This document shows, piece by piece, positions 53,799 to 62,830 of a stretch of 64,000 nucleotides of DNA. How positions within the stretch are numbered: position 1 is the first letter of the stretch; the number at the start of each line of letters is the position of its first letter. The notes beneath the pieces are model-generated. The model searched no databases. It was not told the origin of the DNA and saw only the letters and a list, made by a program, of their open reading frames with translations. This DNA comes from Treponema sp. (GTDB lineage: Bacteria; Spirochaetota; Spirochaetia; Treponematales; Treponemataceae): the NCBI GenBank assembly GCA_017551705.1, contig JAFZLA010000002.1, forward strand, positions 42,917 through 106,916, given 5' to 3'. A program made the translations under genes and the position numbers.

Positions 53799-54350
53799 TT
53801 ACAGTTCCTTTTCTGCAAGTTTATTAATCATGTTTCTTGCACGTTCATAATTTTTTTGAAGAGTCAAAAAGTCCACTCTATATTCATAAGCAGGAACACC
53901 ACTTCTAACTATTTCAGCACAAGGTTCTAAACCAAGTTTTGTTTGTAACTCAATTTGCTTTTTATTATGCTTGTAAACAACACCTATTTTTGTTTTTAAT
54001 TTAAGAACATTTACGCAAAAATCACACAGAAGGATTTCTGCTTCCATAGTTTCATAAGGTTCGCCAACATTAACCTCTCGGCCTGTTTCTGCAGAATCAC
54101 CATCTAAACCATACACGCCAATAAGCCCTATTCGTACACCCAATCGGTTCAAAACTACAAAATAATAGTCTCCAGGCTGCCCCATCTGCCGTTCTATAAA
54201 TTTTTTTTGATCTTCCAATGTGGCGGCAGCCTGTCCCATAACGGTTACAAAACGCGGATCCTTTCTAATGTTGTATGAAAATTCCGCATCGTCAAGCGTT
54301 ATGCTTCGAAGAGTTACGAAATGTCCTTTTATTACTTTGTCGTAAATCAA
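53799..54350 (-). CDS. GNAT-family acetyltransferase
   Basis: About 183 aa. It starts IKGHFVTLRSITLDDAEF, a RimJ/RimL-like beginning; EILLCDFCVNVLKLKTKIGVVYKHNKKQIEL contains the pattern leading to the KKQIELQTKLG helix typical for sugar N-acetyltransferases of this class. No ATG is well placed, so the TTG at 54350 is suggested; the frame is open to TTG 54380. Upstream 54351-54483 shows a short GC stem (AAGCGG/CCGCTT) and no clear promoter. Confidence 0.75.
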   Translation of the reverse strand: MIYDKVIKGHFVTLRSITLDDAEFSYNIRKDPRFVTVMGQAAATLEDQKKFIERQMGQPGDYYFVVLNRLGVRIGLIGVYGLDGDSAETGREVNVGEPYETMEAEILLCDFCVNVLKLKTKIGVVYKHNKKQIELQTKLGLEPCAEIVRSGVPAYEYRVDFLTLQKNYERARNMINKLAEKEL

Positions 54351-54483
54351 ATCAACTGTCCCAAAACATCCGAATATCAAGCGGCAGGCTTCCGCTTTGT
54401 CCCATGAATATTTATTGTATCATAACACGACAAGAAATGCTAGCACCATTCCCGCGCTGAACGAATGCCCATACACAATTCTC

Positions 54484-55686
54484 CTACTCAATATTTCTCA
54501 AGAAAACAATTCTATAAAGATATATCACACCAAAAAGAATATGGAAGCAAAGGATGACGTCTGCCATTTTACAAAGAAATCTTGAAACGACAAAAATTTT
54601 TAGTTCCATAGCGATTCGTGCAGAATTTTTTTTCATTACAAGAAAATTCTTGGCAGACTCCACCCAAAGAACCATAATTGCAATCGCCATCCCCCAACCA
54701 AAATTGCCGTGGCTAGGCCTTGCTGGCTCGTATAAAAGCGCCGCGAACAAAAAAGAAAACAAATACATAAGCCATGAAAATTTTGTTGAGTCTAATAATT
54801 TTTGTCTCTGTACAAAGGAAAGTGCCAATACACATATAGGAAAAGCAATAGTCAAAAGAGGACTTAAAAACACATTTGGAGAATGAATCTTCATTACATA
54901 AAACAGCTTAACTCCAATACTTGGTCCAGACTCCGCAGATGCTCCAGAAATCAAAAAGCATAAAAAAAACTGCGACAAAAGAACAAAAAAAGCGGGCAGG
55001 CAACAAAAGAACAAAATTAAGGCGGTAGAGAAATATTTGCCTTTGGAAACTAAGACTTTTACGACGCACCAAACAAAAATGGCAGGAAAAAAAACTTGAA
55101 CAAACGCCGGCTTTGCAAGCGCCGAAAAAAACAATAAACCCGTTAGCAAAAGCAAGTCTTTTTTACAACTTGAACAATCTTTAAAAGACACCGTTGTCTG
55201 CATAACCCGCATGGCGACTATCATTGCAGACAGCGCAAAACGCTTTGCCATTATCAAAGTTGGGTTGTGCCATATATTAGGACTACTCTGTCCAAGATAA
55301 ATGTTCTTATTATACCATGGTAGATACAATGGCCCAGCCAAAAGCAAAGCAAAAACCGCTAACTGCGCATGCTTGCAATGAGGAGAAAGATATTTGCGAA
55401 TAATTTCATATAGAATCGCGTTGCACAAGCCGGAAACTATATATGCGGCCCAATCAACAGGAATAAAGAAAATTCTGTGTACAACTTTTGTCAAAACATG
55501 CCACAAGGGCTCACAATTTTTGGAAAAATACACAAACGGATGCAAAGCGTCAGAAAGCTTTGGGCAAACACTTATATGAACGTCATAATCAATGCCGCCA
55601 TAAATCGCGCACAAAACTGTGATTAAAAAAATTGCTGCGCAAAAAAAATAATTTACGATGTTATTTTCTTCATCGGCGCGCGCCAA
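54484..55686 (-). CDS. Polytopic membrane protein of a polysaccharide locus, function unknown
   Basis: About 400 aa with about 10 helices. The loop LYLPWYNKNIYLGQSSPNIWHNPTL and KLSDALHPFVYFSKNCEPLWH look extracytoplasmic. Its size and position suit a polymerase (Wzy-like) or a GT-C enzyme, but no diagnostic motif is seen. The TTG at 55686 is chosen because AAGGA lies 6 bases upstream; the TTG at 55701 is possible. It follows wecE by 21 bases. Confidence 0.65.
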   Translation of the reverse strand: MARADEENNIVNYFFCAAIFLITVLCAIYGGIDYDVHISVCPKLSDALHPFVYFSKNCEPLWHVLTKVVHRIFFIPVDWAAYIVSGLCNAILYEIIRKYLSPHCKHAQLAVFALLLAGPLYLPWYNKNIYLGQSSPNIWHNPTLIMAKRFALSAMIVAMRVMQTTVSFKDCSSCKKDLLLLTGLLFFSALAKPAFVQVFFPAIFVWCVVKVLVSKGKYFSTALILFFCCLPAFFVLLSQFFLCFLISGASAESGPSIGVKLFYVMKIHSPNVFLSPLLTIAFPICVLALSFVQRQKLLDSTKFSWLMYLFSFLFAALLYEPARPSHGNFGWGMAIAIMVLWVESAKNFLVMKKNSARIAMELKIFVVSRFLCKMADVILCFHILFGVIYLYRIVFLRNIE

Positions 55687-55707
55687 GTCTTGTCCTTCCA
55701 AAACTAG

Positions 55708-56844
55708 TTACTCTCCCGCAAAGAATTCTTTCACCGCTTCAACAACAGCTTCCACATCCCCATCACTCATTCCATACCACAAAGGAAGCCTTACAAGTCT
55801 GTCGCTTTCTTTTGTGGTGAACTTGTCCTCGCCATCAAAGCGGCCAAATTTTTGACCAGCAGGCGCGGAATGCAACGGAATGTAATGGAAAACGCAGCCA
55901 ACACCATGCTCTTTCATATAACTTATGAACGCAGTCCGTTCTTCCAAATCGCGGCATTTGATGTAGAACATATGCGCGTTGTGGATGCAATCAGCGGGAA
56001 CTGTCGGAATTTCAATCTTTCCGGCATCCGCAAGCGGCTTGAAGGCCTCGTAATAACGATTCCATACAGAAAGACGAGAATCATTTATCTTATCAGCCAC
56101 CTCAAATTGCGCCCATAGATAAGCCGCGTTGAGCTCGCTGGGAAGATAGCTTGAGCCGTAGTCGACCCAAGTGTATTTGTCTATCTGTCCTCGCCAAAAT
56201 TTCGAACGGTTTGTGCCTTTTTCACGAATTATTTCTGCCTTTTCAATATCTTCTGTATTTGTATTGATAACTACGGCGCCGCCCTCGCCCATACTGTAGT
56301 TCTTTGTCTCGTGGAACGAATAACAGCCGTAGTCGCCAATTGTTCCCAGCGCCTTATCCTTGTAATAGGACATCACACCTTGAGCTGCGTCCTCAACTAC
56401 TTTAAGATTGTGCCGGCGGGCTATGTCCATAATCGCGTCCATCTCGCAGGCCACGCCCGCGTAGTGAACGACACAAATTACTTTGGTTTTATCAGTTATC
56501 GCTTTTTCAATAAGATTTTCATTGATGTTCATTGTATCTGGGCGAATATCCACAAACACAATTTTGCAACCACGCTGCACAAAAGCGTCCGCTGTGGAAC
56601 AAAAAGTGTAGCTGGGCATTATAACTTCGTCGCCGGGCCCTACGCCACAAAGAAGCGCGGCCATTTCCAAAGCGCTTGTACCGCTTGTGGTTAAAAGAAC
56701 TTTTTTGGCTTTGAAGCGTTTTTCAAGCCATTCGTTGCATTTTTTTGTGAATTCGCCGTCGCCGCATATTTTGTGAGCTGCGATGGCCTTAGATATGAAT
56801 TTTTCCTCCGTGCCAACATAAGGCGGAACATTGAATGAAATCAT
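55708..56844 (-). CDS. wecE: dTDP-4-amino-4,6-dideoxygalactose transaminase
   Basis: About 378 aa, closely following E. coli WecE along its length: [65 protein letters not shown] with the PLP Lys, and [20 protein letters not shown]. It makes dTDP-Fuc4N from dTDP-4-keto-6-deoxyglucose. It starts the operon that contains the acylation cassette, so Fuc4N is a likely acylation target. Confidence 0.93.
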   Translation of the reverse strand: MISFNVPPYVGTEEKFISKAIAAHKICGDGEFTKKCNEWLEKRFKAKKVLLTTSGTSALEMAALLCGVGPGDEVIMPSYTFCSTADAFVQRGCKIVFVDIRPDTMNINENLIEKAITDKTKVICVVHYAGVACEMDAIMDIARRHNLKVVEDAAQGVMSYYKDKALGTIGDYGCYSFHETKNYSMGEGGAVVINTNTEDIEKAEIIREKGTNRSKFWRGQIDKYTWVDYGSSYLPSELNAAYLWAQFEVADKINDSRLSVWNRYYEAFKPLADAGKIEIPTVPADCIHNAHMFYIKCRDLEERTAFISYMKEHGVGCVFHYIPLHSAPAGQKFGRFDGEDKFTTKESDRLVRLPLWYGMSDGDVEAVVEAVKEFFAGE

Positions 56845-56867
56845 TTTTTTTAGCCTCAAACAACTAT

Positions 56868-56896
56868 ATAATACAACAATATAAAAAAAACTTCAA
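56868..56896 (-). promoter_or_regulatory. Promoter of wecE and the acylation operon
   Basis: Minus strand TTGAAG (56896-56891), a 17-base spacer, TATTAT (56873-56868). The start codon at 56844 lies 23 bases beyond the -10, with GAGG in between. Confidence 0.65.
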
Positions 56897-56921
56897 GTTT
56901 GTTACAAACATGTCACTTTCC

Positions 56922-56950
56922 TTGCCAAATCCCCAAAGCAGCGCTATAAT
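56922..56950 (+). promoter_or_regulatory. Promoter of rmlA, leaderless
   Basis: TTGCCA (56922-56927), a 17-base spacer, perfect TATAAT (56945-56950). The rmlA ATG at 56958 is 7 bases further on, at the expected transcription start, with no Shine-Dalgarno. Confidence 0.75.
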
Positions 56951-56957
56951 ACCCAAT

Positions 56958-57827
56958 ATGAAAGGAATAGTACTTGCGGGCGGATCTGGAACCCGCCTTT
57001 ACCCGATAACAAAGGCCGTGTCAAAGCAAATTTTGCCCCTTTACGACAAGCCGATGATTTACTATCCCGTCAGCGTCCTCATGCTGGCAGGAATTCGCGA
57101 AGTTTTGATAATTTCGACGCCGCGAGACATTAGCGTCTTTAGGGAGCTTTTTGGAGACGGCTCCTGGCTGGGAATGCGCTTTGAGTACGCCGTGCAGGAA
57201 AGCCCTCGCGGCTTGGCCGACGCCTTCATTGTGGGCGAAAAGTTCATCGGAAACGACTCCGTGGCTTTGGTGCTCGGCGACAACATTTTCTACGGCCAGT
57301 CCTTCAGCCAGTCCTTGCTGAATTCCACCAAAAAGATAGAAAAAGACGGCGGAGCGGTGATTTTCGGCTACTACATCAAGAACCCCACCGCCTACGGCGT
57401 CGTCGAATTTGACAAGGACGGAAAGGTTTTGGGCATCGAGGAAAAGCCCCAAAAGCCCAAGTCCAACTACGCCGTTCCGGGCCTATACTTTTACGACAAC
57501 TCGGTCGTCCAAATCGCAAAGAACGTCCAGCCTTCCGCCCGCGGCGAGATCGAGATCACCAGCGTCAACAACGCTTACCTGGAAAAGGGCAAGCTAAGCG
57601 TGGAGCTTTTTGGCCGCGGCCTTACCTGGCTTGACACTGGCACCTACGACGGCCTTTTGGACGCCGGAAACTTCATCGCCACGATTCAAAAGCGCACGGG
57701 CCTTTACGTCAGCTGCCTTGAGGAAATCGCCTACGCCAACAAATGGATTGGCCGCGACGATCTTTTGAAGCTGGCCGCCGGCTACAAGACAACTTACGGC
57801 GAATACTTGCGTTCCCTGGCGGAGTAA
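56958..57827 (+). CDS. rmlA: Glucose-1-phosphate thymidylyltransferase
   Basis: About 289 aa. [63 protein letters not shown] and [15 protein letters not shown] match RmlA end to end. It makes dTDP-glucose, the precursor for the RmlC, WecE and Fdt routes. The ATG at 56958 starts the conserved domain; the frame open to 56835 would include the promoter. Codon use is GC-rich like the recA region. Confidence 0.95.
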   Translation: MKGIVLAGGSGTRLYPITKAVSKQILPLYDKPMIYYPVSVLMLAGIREVLIISTPRDISVFRELFGDGSWLGMRFEYAVQESPRGLADAFIVGEKFIGNDSVALVLGDNIFYGQSFSQSLLNSTKKIEKDGGAVIFGYYIKNPTAYGVVEFDKDGKVLGIEEKPQKPKSNYAVPGLYFYDNSVVQIAKNVQPSARGEIEITSVNNAYLEKGKLSVELFGRGLTWLDTGTYDGLLDAGNFIATIQKRTGLYVSCLEEIAYANKWIGRDDLLKLAAGYKTTYGEYLRSLAE

Positions 57828-57843
57828 AACAAAGGAGTTTTTT

Positions 57844-58431
57844 ATGGCTTTTGAATTTGTAGAGTGCCCCATAAAGGGCTTGTTCCAAATACAGCCCAAG
57901 GTTTTTGGAGACGCGCGCGGCTACTTTTTTGAGTGCTACAGCGAGCGCGACTTTTTTGCCGCGGGCCTTACAGAGCGCTTTGTGCAGGACAACCAGTCCT
58001 CGTCAAGCAAGGGCGTCTTGCGCGGCCTGCACTTTCAAAAGCGGCATCCGCAAGGCAAGCTTGTCCGCGCCATACAAGGCCAGGTTCTTGACGTGGCCGT
58101 GGATTTGCGCGACCAAAGCCCCACTTTTGGAAAGTCTTACGCGGTTCTTTTGGACGCGCAAAAGCAAAACCAGTTTTACATTCCCCGCGGCTTTGCCCAC
58201 GGCTTTTTTGTCCTTAGCGATACCGCCGTCTTTGGCTACAAGTGCACCGACTTTTACCATCCAGAGGACGAAGGCGGCCTTATGTGGAACGACCCCGCCA
58301 TCGCCGTCGACTGGTTCGGCTCGGCCCCCGGCGTGCAGCCCCTTTTGTCCGACAAAGACAAAAAGCACCCCGCCTTTGACCCAAACGCCAAGTACTTTAG
58401 CGCCGACGGCTCCAGCTGGCTGGGAGAGTAG
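57844..58431 (+). CDS. rmlC: dTDP-4-dehydrorhamnose 3,5-epimerase
   Basis: About 195 aa cupin. FVQDNQSSSSKGVLRGLHFQ with the catalytic His, GQVLDVAVDLRDQSPTFG and YIPRGFAHGFFVL are complete. It follows rmlA by 16 bases with AAAGGAG. rmlB and rmlD are not in the window, so completion of dTDP-rhamnose depends on genes elsewhere. Its stop is 16 bases from that of scpA (convergent). Confidence 0.94.
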   Translation: MAFEFVECPIKGLFQIQPKVFGDARGYFFECYSERDFFAAGLTERFVQDNQSSSSKGVLRGLHFQKRHPQGKLVRAIQGQVLDVAVDLRDQSPTFGKSYAVLLDAQKQNQFYIPRGFAHGFFVLSDTAVFGYKCTDFYHPEDEGGLMWNDPAIAVDWFGSAPGVQPLLSDKDKKHPAFDPNAKYFSADGSSWLGE

Positions 58432-58447
58432 GCAGCGGACAAGCCCC

Positions 58448-59239
58448 TTACGCCGCTTCCTGATACTTGCAAATCTTGATGTCGCCAAAAAGCCTGCTTT
58501 GGAAGATTGTGGCCATTTTGAACTTGACGGCTTCAAGCAGGGCCATAAAGGCGCAGATTACGTCCATTTCGTTGCCGCGGCGGGTGATTAGGTCGGTGAA
58601 CATGCAGGAGCCGGCTTCGTCAAGCTTTTCGTTCATCAGGGTGATTTTTTCGTTGACGCTGATCTCTTCGTACATGTTCAAAACTTTTTCGTTGGAGTAC
58701 TTTGAGACCATGTTCCTAAAAATCTTTTGCATTTGCTGCAAGAGTTCCCAAGTGTCCACGCGTTCCCACTGGCTTTCGGCGTCGTCAAAGGGCAGCATGC
58801 GCTGGATTTTTTTGCGCTCAAAGGTGTAGGCGCTGTCGTCTTCCTGCTCCTCCATAAGCTCAGATAATTTCTTGAACTTTTGGTATTCAATAAGCTTTTC
58901 GACAAGCTCCTGGCGGGGGTCTTCGATGTCGTCGTCGTCGTCGTAGGCAACTTCAACCGGCAAAAGCATGCGGCTTTTGATGTAGACAAGCTTGGCCGCC
59001 CAGCTGTAAAATTCGCTAAGGTCGGTAAGGTCTGTGTCCACGATGCTGTCAAGGTAGTCCAAATATTGCTCTGTGATCTGGGCGATCGGAATGTCGTAAA
59101 TGTTGATCTTGCTTTCGCGAATCAAGTTCCAAAGCAAGTCAAGGGGGCCTTCAAATTGGCCGGCCGAAAATTTTTTGCCGGGGCGGGCATCCGTCACTGT
59201 CTCAGGGGACTTTGTTTGTTCCAACGTTTCTTGTTCCAT
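58448..59239 (-). CDS. scpA: Segregation and condensation protein A
   Basis: About 263 aa. FEGPLDLLWNLIRESKINIYDIPIAQITEQYL is the ScpA signature (kleisin N-terminus; ends quoted FEGPLDLL and ITEQYLDYL), and a C-terminal winged-helix region closes the protein. It links SMC subunits with ScpB. The usual partner scpB does not follow; the next gene is convergent rmlC. It overlaps folK by 38 bases and has GAGGAACC before its ATG. Confidence 0.92.
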   Translation of the reverse strand: MEQETLEQTKSPETVTDARPGKKFSAGQFEGPLDLLWNLIRESKINIYDIPIAQITEQYLDYLDSIVDTDLTDLSEFYSWAAKLVYIKSRMLLPVEVAYDDDDDIEDPRQELVEKLIEYQKFKKLSELMEEQEDDSAYTFERKKIQRMLPFDDAESQWERVDTWELLQQMQKIFRNMVSKYSNEKVLNMYEEISVNEKITLMNEKLDEAGSCMFTDLITRRGNEMDVICAFMALLEAVKFKMATIFQSRLFGDIKICKYQEAA

Positions 59240-59801
59240 ATGGTTCCTCTTTTATATAAGCGTAGAAAGCGTCCGCGTCCAAATGTTGCGCAATCCCCTG
59301 CCCGCGCAAGCTTGAACAAGCGGCCCTTAGCTCCGCGATTTGGGCGGAACCGAGGCCTTTCCACTTTATATTATCGGCATCTTTTGCCAAAATCTCCACT
59401 ATTGGAACAAGAACAAAGGCCCTTTCTTTGAGCCTTGGGTGCGGAACGGTCAAAGCCTCCGCGTTTATCGTTTGCCCGCCGAACAGCTCTATGTCTATGT
59501 CAAGCGAGCGGGGGCCGTTCCTAAATTCTTGGGAACGGTCGCGGCCAAAGCGCGCCTCAATGCCTTGCGTTTTTTGCAAGAGCAAAAGGGGGTCCAGCGC
59601 GTCGGGCGCAAAGCCCAAGACGGCCATATTGTAAAAGTCGTCTTGGTCAGTGTAATACATCGCGCGGGTCTTGTAGACGCTTGACCATTCAAGGCCTTCC
59701 AAAACGTCCGCAAGGGCCGCCACCGCTCCGCCCAAAATTTCCAAGCAGGAACGGCCGCCAAAGCCCTTGTTGCTTCCAAGGCCCAGCGCGACGGGAACCA
59801 T
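59202..59801 (-). CDS. folK: 2-amino-4-hydroxy-6-hydroxymethyldihydropteridine pyrophosphokinase
   Basis: About 199 aa. ALGLGSNKG at the start, FGRDRSQEFRNGPRSLDIDIELFGG and VPHPRLKERAFVLVPIVEI are the HPPK motifs. It pyrophosphorylates the pterin in folate synthesis. About 30-40 residues longer than E. coli FolK at the C-terminus. Its ATG shares one base with the recA stop (TAATG). Confidence 0.93.
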   Translation of the reverse strand: MVPVALGLGSNKGFGGRSCLEILGGAVAALADVLEGLEWSSVYKTRAMYYTDQDDFYNMAVLGFAPDALDPLLLLQKTQGIEARFGRDRSQEFRNGPRSLDIDIELFGGQTINAEALTVPHPRLKERAFVLVPIVEILAKDADNIKWKGLGSAQIAELRAACSSLRGQGIAQHLDADAFYAYIKEEPYGTRNVGTNKVP

Positions 59802-61075
59802 TAAAACAATTCCTCGGGCGGGTTGGAAGCGCCAGATGCGGCGCCGGCCGCTTTTTTGGCCGCAGGTTTTGCTGCCGCCGCTGTCGTGGCGCTTGCCGCA
59901 CTTGCCGCCGCCTTTGCGTCAGCCGGAGCTGTGCTTGGAGGCATGGCGTCAGTCGGAGCGTTTCCTGTTCCAACGCCCTTCTCTCTCATCGCCTTTTCGT
60001 AGGCGCGGATTTGTTCCTCGGTGACTACCTCGCCTTCCTTGTTGCGGAGAACTTGTCCTGGGAACAACTTTGCGCGCAAGTCTTTTTCAAGCTGCATCTT
60101 GTAGTCGGGATTGTTCTCGATAAAAGAAACGGCGTTCTCTTTGCCCTGGCCAACTTTTTCTTCGCCGCGGGTGTACCAGGCGCCGCGCTTGTCGATAAGG
60201 CCGTGCTTTACGGCGCTGTCCAAAAGGCTTGCCGCGCTAGAGATTCCCTTTCCAAAGTAGATGTCCAGTTCCACCTTGCGGAACGGCGGAGCCACCTTGT
60301 TCTTGACAACCTTTACGCGCACGCGGTTTCCGATTGCCTCTTCGTCGCCCTTTCCGTCAATCGTCTCGATGCGGCGGATTTCCAAGCGGACGCTAGAATA
60401 AAATTTGAGGGCGTTTCCGCCGGTGGTGGTCTCGGGGTTTCCGAACATCACGCCGATTTTCATGCGGATTTGGTTGATGAAAATCACCGTGCACTTGCTC
60501 TTTCCTACAATCGCGGTAAGCTTGCGCAGGGCCTGGCTCATAAGGCGGGCCTGCAAGCCCATCACGCTGTCGCCCATCTCGCCTTCGATTTCTTTTTGCG
60601 GAGTCAGCGCGGCAACCGAATCGATTACGATTATGTCAACCGCTCCGCTGCGCACAAGGTTTTCGCAAATTTCTAGGGCTTGCTCGCCGGTGTCGGGCTG
60701 GCTCACCCAAAGCTCGTCGATGTTGACGCCAAGATTTTTGGCGTACACAGGGTCAAGCGCGTGCTCCGCGTCGATAAAGGCCGCGATGCCGCCAAGCTTT
60801 TGAGATTCCGCCACAGCGTGCAGCGCCAGCGTTGTTTTTCCCGAACTTTCGGGTCCGTACATTTCGATTACGCGGCCGCGCGGATAGCCTCCGATTCCAA
60901 GCGCTTCGTCCAACAAGATGGAGCCGGACGGAATCACGTCGATTTTGGCCGTGTCCGTCTGAGTCCCCAATTTCATCAGCGAGCCCTGGCCAAACTGCTT
61001 TTCGATTTGCAAGCGCGCCGCTTCCAAAGCCTGCAACTTTTCGTTAGCGGCCGCCGCCTCTTTTTTTTCTGCCAT
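59801..61075 (-). CDS. recA: Recombinase A
   Basis: About 424 aa, longer than E. coli RecA because of an Ala/Lys/Pro-rich tail after residue ~365. Walker [54 protein letters not shown] and other L1/L2 features are canonical (quoted by ends). It catalyses homologous pairing. It heads the recA-folK-scpA operon. The ATG follows GGTGGAGG. No SOS-box-like palindrome was recognised upstream. Confidence 0.98.
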   Translation of the reverse strand: MAEKKEAAAANEKLQALEAARLQIEKQFGQGSLMKLGTQTDTAKIDVIPSGSILLDEALGIGGYPRGRVIEMYGPESSGKTTLALHAVAESQKLGGIAAFIDAEHALDPVYAKNLGVNIDELWVSQPDTGEQALEICENLVRSGAVDIIVIDSVAALTPQKEIEGEMGDSVMGLQARLMSQALRKLTAIVGKSKCTVIFINQIRMKIGVMFGNPETTTGGNALKFYSSVRLEIRRIETIDGKGDEEAIGNRVRVKVVKNKVAPPFRKVELDIYFGKGISSAASLLDSAVKHGLIDKRGAWYTRGEEKVGQGKENAVSFIENNPDYKMQLEKDLRAKLFPGQVLRNKEGEVVTEEQIRAYEKAMREKGVGTGNAPTDAMPPSTAPADAKAAASAASATTAAAAKPAAKKAAGAASGASNPPEELF

Positions 61076-61126
61076 ATATTATGACCTCCACCCATAAGGT
61101 ATAAATTTTTGTTGAAAGTTTGTAAT

Positions 61127-61155
61127 ATTTTAAGAGAAAAGTGAACAATTTTCAA
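61127..61155 (-). promoter_or_regulatory. Promoter of recA-folK-scpA
   Basis: Minus strand TTGAAA (61155-61150), a 17-base spacer, TAAAAT (61132-61127), giving a leader of about 45 bases with a strong Shine-Dalgarno. Confidence 0.65.
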
Positions 61156-61322
61156 GACTTTCGCGATAAAATACTCGTAATTTGTTACAAAAAACAAAAA
61201 AAACGCTCCCAGTTTCTGTGCGGCTTTGCGAAACCGCTTGATTATCTCGTTTCCGTTGGAAACGAGGCCTTTTAAGGTATTGCAGTCGCGCTTACGCGCT
61301 CCGCACGGCTCGGCGCTACATA

Positions 61323-61377
61323 CGCATTGCTCCTTGAAACTATTCTACCTGCCGCTCGACGCGGCAGGAGCAATGCG
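61323..61377 (+). repeat. Palindromic element copy 1
   Basis: Fifty-five bases. The outer arms are CGCATTGCTCC (61323-61333) and GGAGCAATGCG (61367-61377). An inner stem CCTGCCGC/GCGGCAGG (61348-61368) has a TCGAC loop, and the left side contains TTGAAACTATT. Confidence 0.85.
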
Positions 61378-61463
61378 AATATTTTCGCAAGCCGCCCAGC
61401 GCCTTCGCGCGTTTTTTTATTCTTTCTACCAGTAACGGATGGCGGCGGCACTCTCACCCATTT

Positions 61464-61488
61464 TAGTAAAACATTCTAAAAAACTTTC
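61464..61488 (+). repeat. Direct repeat copy 1 (TAGTAAAACATTCT...)
   Basis: Twenty-five bases beginning TAGTAAAACATTCT, followed by an A-run and CTTTC. Matches the copy at 61562 except for one base in the A-run. Confidence 0.8.
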
Positions 61489-61561
61489 ATACAAAAAGCG
61501 AGAAAAAATGCGTAGGGAGCAGGCCGTCCCGGCTGAGCGTTTTGTCGGAGCAAAACCGTTA

Positions 61562-61587
61562 TAGTAAAACATTCTAAAAAAACTTTC
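61562..61587 (+). repeat. Direct repeat copy 2 (TAGTAAAACATTCT...)
   Basis: Twenty-six bases, the same sequence as the copy at 61464 with one more A in the run. Both copies are followed by a stretch with GC(G/C) AAAAAATGCG-like sequence, so the repeated unit may be longer and eroded. Confidence 0.8.
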
Positions 61588-61641
61588 CAAACAAGCCCGC
61601 AAAAAAATGCGCGAAGGAACGGTTGCGACGGCGGCAGCACT

Positions 61642-61697
61642 CATATTGCGCCTGCCGCGTTTAGCGGCAGAGTACAATAGTTTCAAGGCGCAATATG
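61642..61697 (-). repeat. Palindromic element copy 2, inverted
   Basis: Fifty-six bases. The reverse complement aligns with copy 1 at about 46 of 55 positions, including the TTGAAACTATT block and the inner GC stem. The outer arms CATATTGCGCC/GGCGCAATATG differ from copy 1 at three positions, each compensated on the other arm. Confidence 0.85.
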
Positions 61698-61786
61698 TGT
61701 GAAGCGACGATATCGAGCGGTGCCGACCGGCGCAAACGTGACTGGGAGCATTTTTTTGCGGGCGTTTTTTGGGGGGGATTATTTTT

Positions 61787-62830
61787 TTAGAATTCTTTTA
61801 CGCTTTGGTAGAGGGATCTTCCGCGCAGCACGATTTTTTTGCCGTCTACATCTACCTTGCCAAGGACGCGGAGGGGCTTTTCGGGGTCGAGGGGGCGGTC
61901 GGGCAAAAAGTCAAAGTAGACGCGGACGATGCCTTCTAGGTCCTTTAGGTCTTCGTAGCCTACAAGCAAGTCAAAGCTTAGCGAGCTGTCGCCCTGAACG
62001 ATGTTTGAGGCGCGGCCCGACCAGTCAACGTAACAGTCCAAGTAGAGCGCGGTTTGCTCGGCAACTTCCTTGTAAGAAAAGTTGTCCTTAAGGCTGTCAA
62101 AGCCCGGCGCTTCAAAATACGACATCAAGGCGCGGGCCTTTTGCTTTAGGCCTGTGGAGGCGGCCGAATTGAGCACGCGGTTGACTTCGTGCCGGGCGGC
62201 GTTGTCGCGGCGCTCCTCAAAGTATTGCAAGGCCTGGTTGTAAGCCTTTTTGATTCCGCGGGCGTTGCCGCTGTCCTCGATGGAAAGCACAAGCGAAGAC
62301 AAGTCGGCCCTGTCGCTCTTTGCAAAGTTGCGCGGCCAAAAGTTGACCAGCAAAAAGCCTGCAAGGGCGCCGCAAAGCAAGGCAAGAGCTATGTTGCGGA
62401 CCTTTTTGGGATTTACTCCAAGCGGCGGATAGTAGGCCTCTATGCGGCCGTCGTCAACCCAGCGGCAAATTTCTTCGTAATCGCCGTGCGCGCGCACCAA
62501 CTCCAGGCAGCGCTTGGCGTCGGCGTTTTGCGGATCAAAGTCCAAGATGTCAATGTAGTATTGCACGGCGCGCTCTGTGTTGCCGCGGCGCAAGTGGATG
62601 GCCGCTTGCGACAGCAACAAGTTGACGTCGTTGATTTTAATTTTTCGGGCCGCCTCAAAAGAGGCCGCCGCGCTTCCAGTGTCGCCTGCGTACAAAAAGG
62701 CCAGGCCCAAAGTGTAGTTAAAGTCAAAGCTTTCTTCGTACACTTCGCGCTTTTCGTTGAGGACTTGAATCGCTCCCGCAAAGTCGCGCCCTCTCATGAG
62801 CCAACGAGCCTGGTCTATGGCGCTTTTCAC
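61787..62830 (-). CDS. TPR-repeat protein with one membrane helix
   Basis: About 347 aa. Residues 1-110 hold about three TPR units (GDFA.AIQVLNEKREVY-like, AGDTGSAAASFEAARKI, RRGNTERAVQYYIDIL). A single helix at about 148-168 (NIALALLCGALAGFLLV) anchors a C-terminal domain of about 180 residues. Cytoplasmic TPRs and an external C-terminal part suggest a scaffold in the envelope. The ATG overlaps the upstream gene (ATGA). Confidence 0.75.
   Translation of the reverse strand: MKSAIDQARWLMRGRDFAGAIQVLNEKREVYEESFDFNYTLGLAFLYAGDTGSAAASFEAARKIKINDVNLLLSQAAIHLRRGNTERAVQYYIDILDFDPQNADAKRCLELVRAHGDYEEICRWVDDGRIEAYYPPLGVNPKKVRNIALALLCGALAGFLLVNFWPRNFAKSDRADLSSLVLSIEDSGNARGIKKAYNQALQYFEERRDNAARHEVNRVLNSAASTGLKQKARALMSYFEAPGFDSLKDNFSYKEVAEQTALYLDCYVDWSGRASNIVQGDSSLSFDLLVGYEDLKDLEGIVRVYFDFLPDRPLDPEKPLRVLGKVDVDGKKIVLRGRSLYQSVKEF

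Larger units (their letters stand above)
61198..61757. repeat. Non-coding island bounded by inverted repeats, MITE-like
   Basis: About 560 bases between recA and the TPR gene without a credible gene. Its ends are near-perfect inverted copies: A-run plus CGCTCCCAGT at 61198-61213, and ACTGGGAGCAT plus T-run at 61741-61757. Inside are two inverted copies of a palindromic element, two direct repeats, and a 9-base stem CTCGTTTCC/GGAAACGAG (61246-61266). No transposase is present. It may be a degenerate non-autonomous element. Confidence 0.6.

Noticed and set aside
56835..56957. N-terminal extension of RmlA to 56835
   Set aside because: It overlaps both divergent promoters and adds residues absent from the family.
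59681..60676. 331-codon plus-strand frame over recA and folK
   Set aside because: Antisense shadow of GC-rich recA; Cys/Arg-rich translation without domain features.
61226..61435. Short frames in the recA upstream island
   Set aside because: They cross palindromes and repeats, lack ribosome sites and have no domain features.
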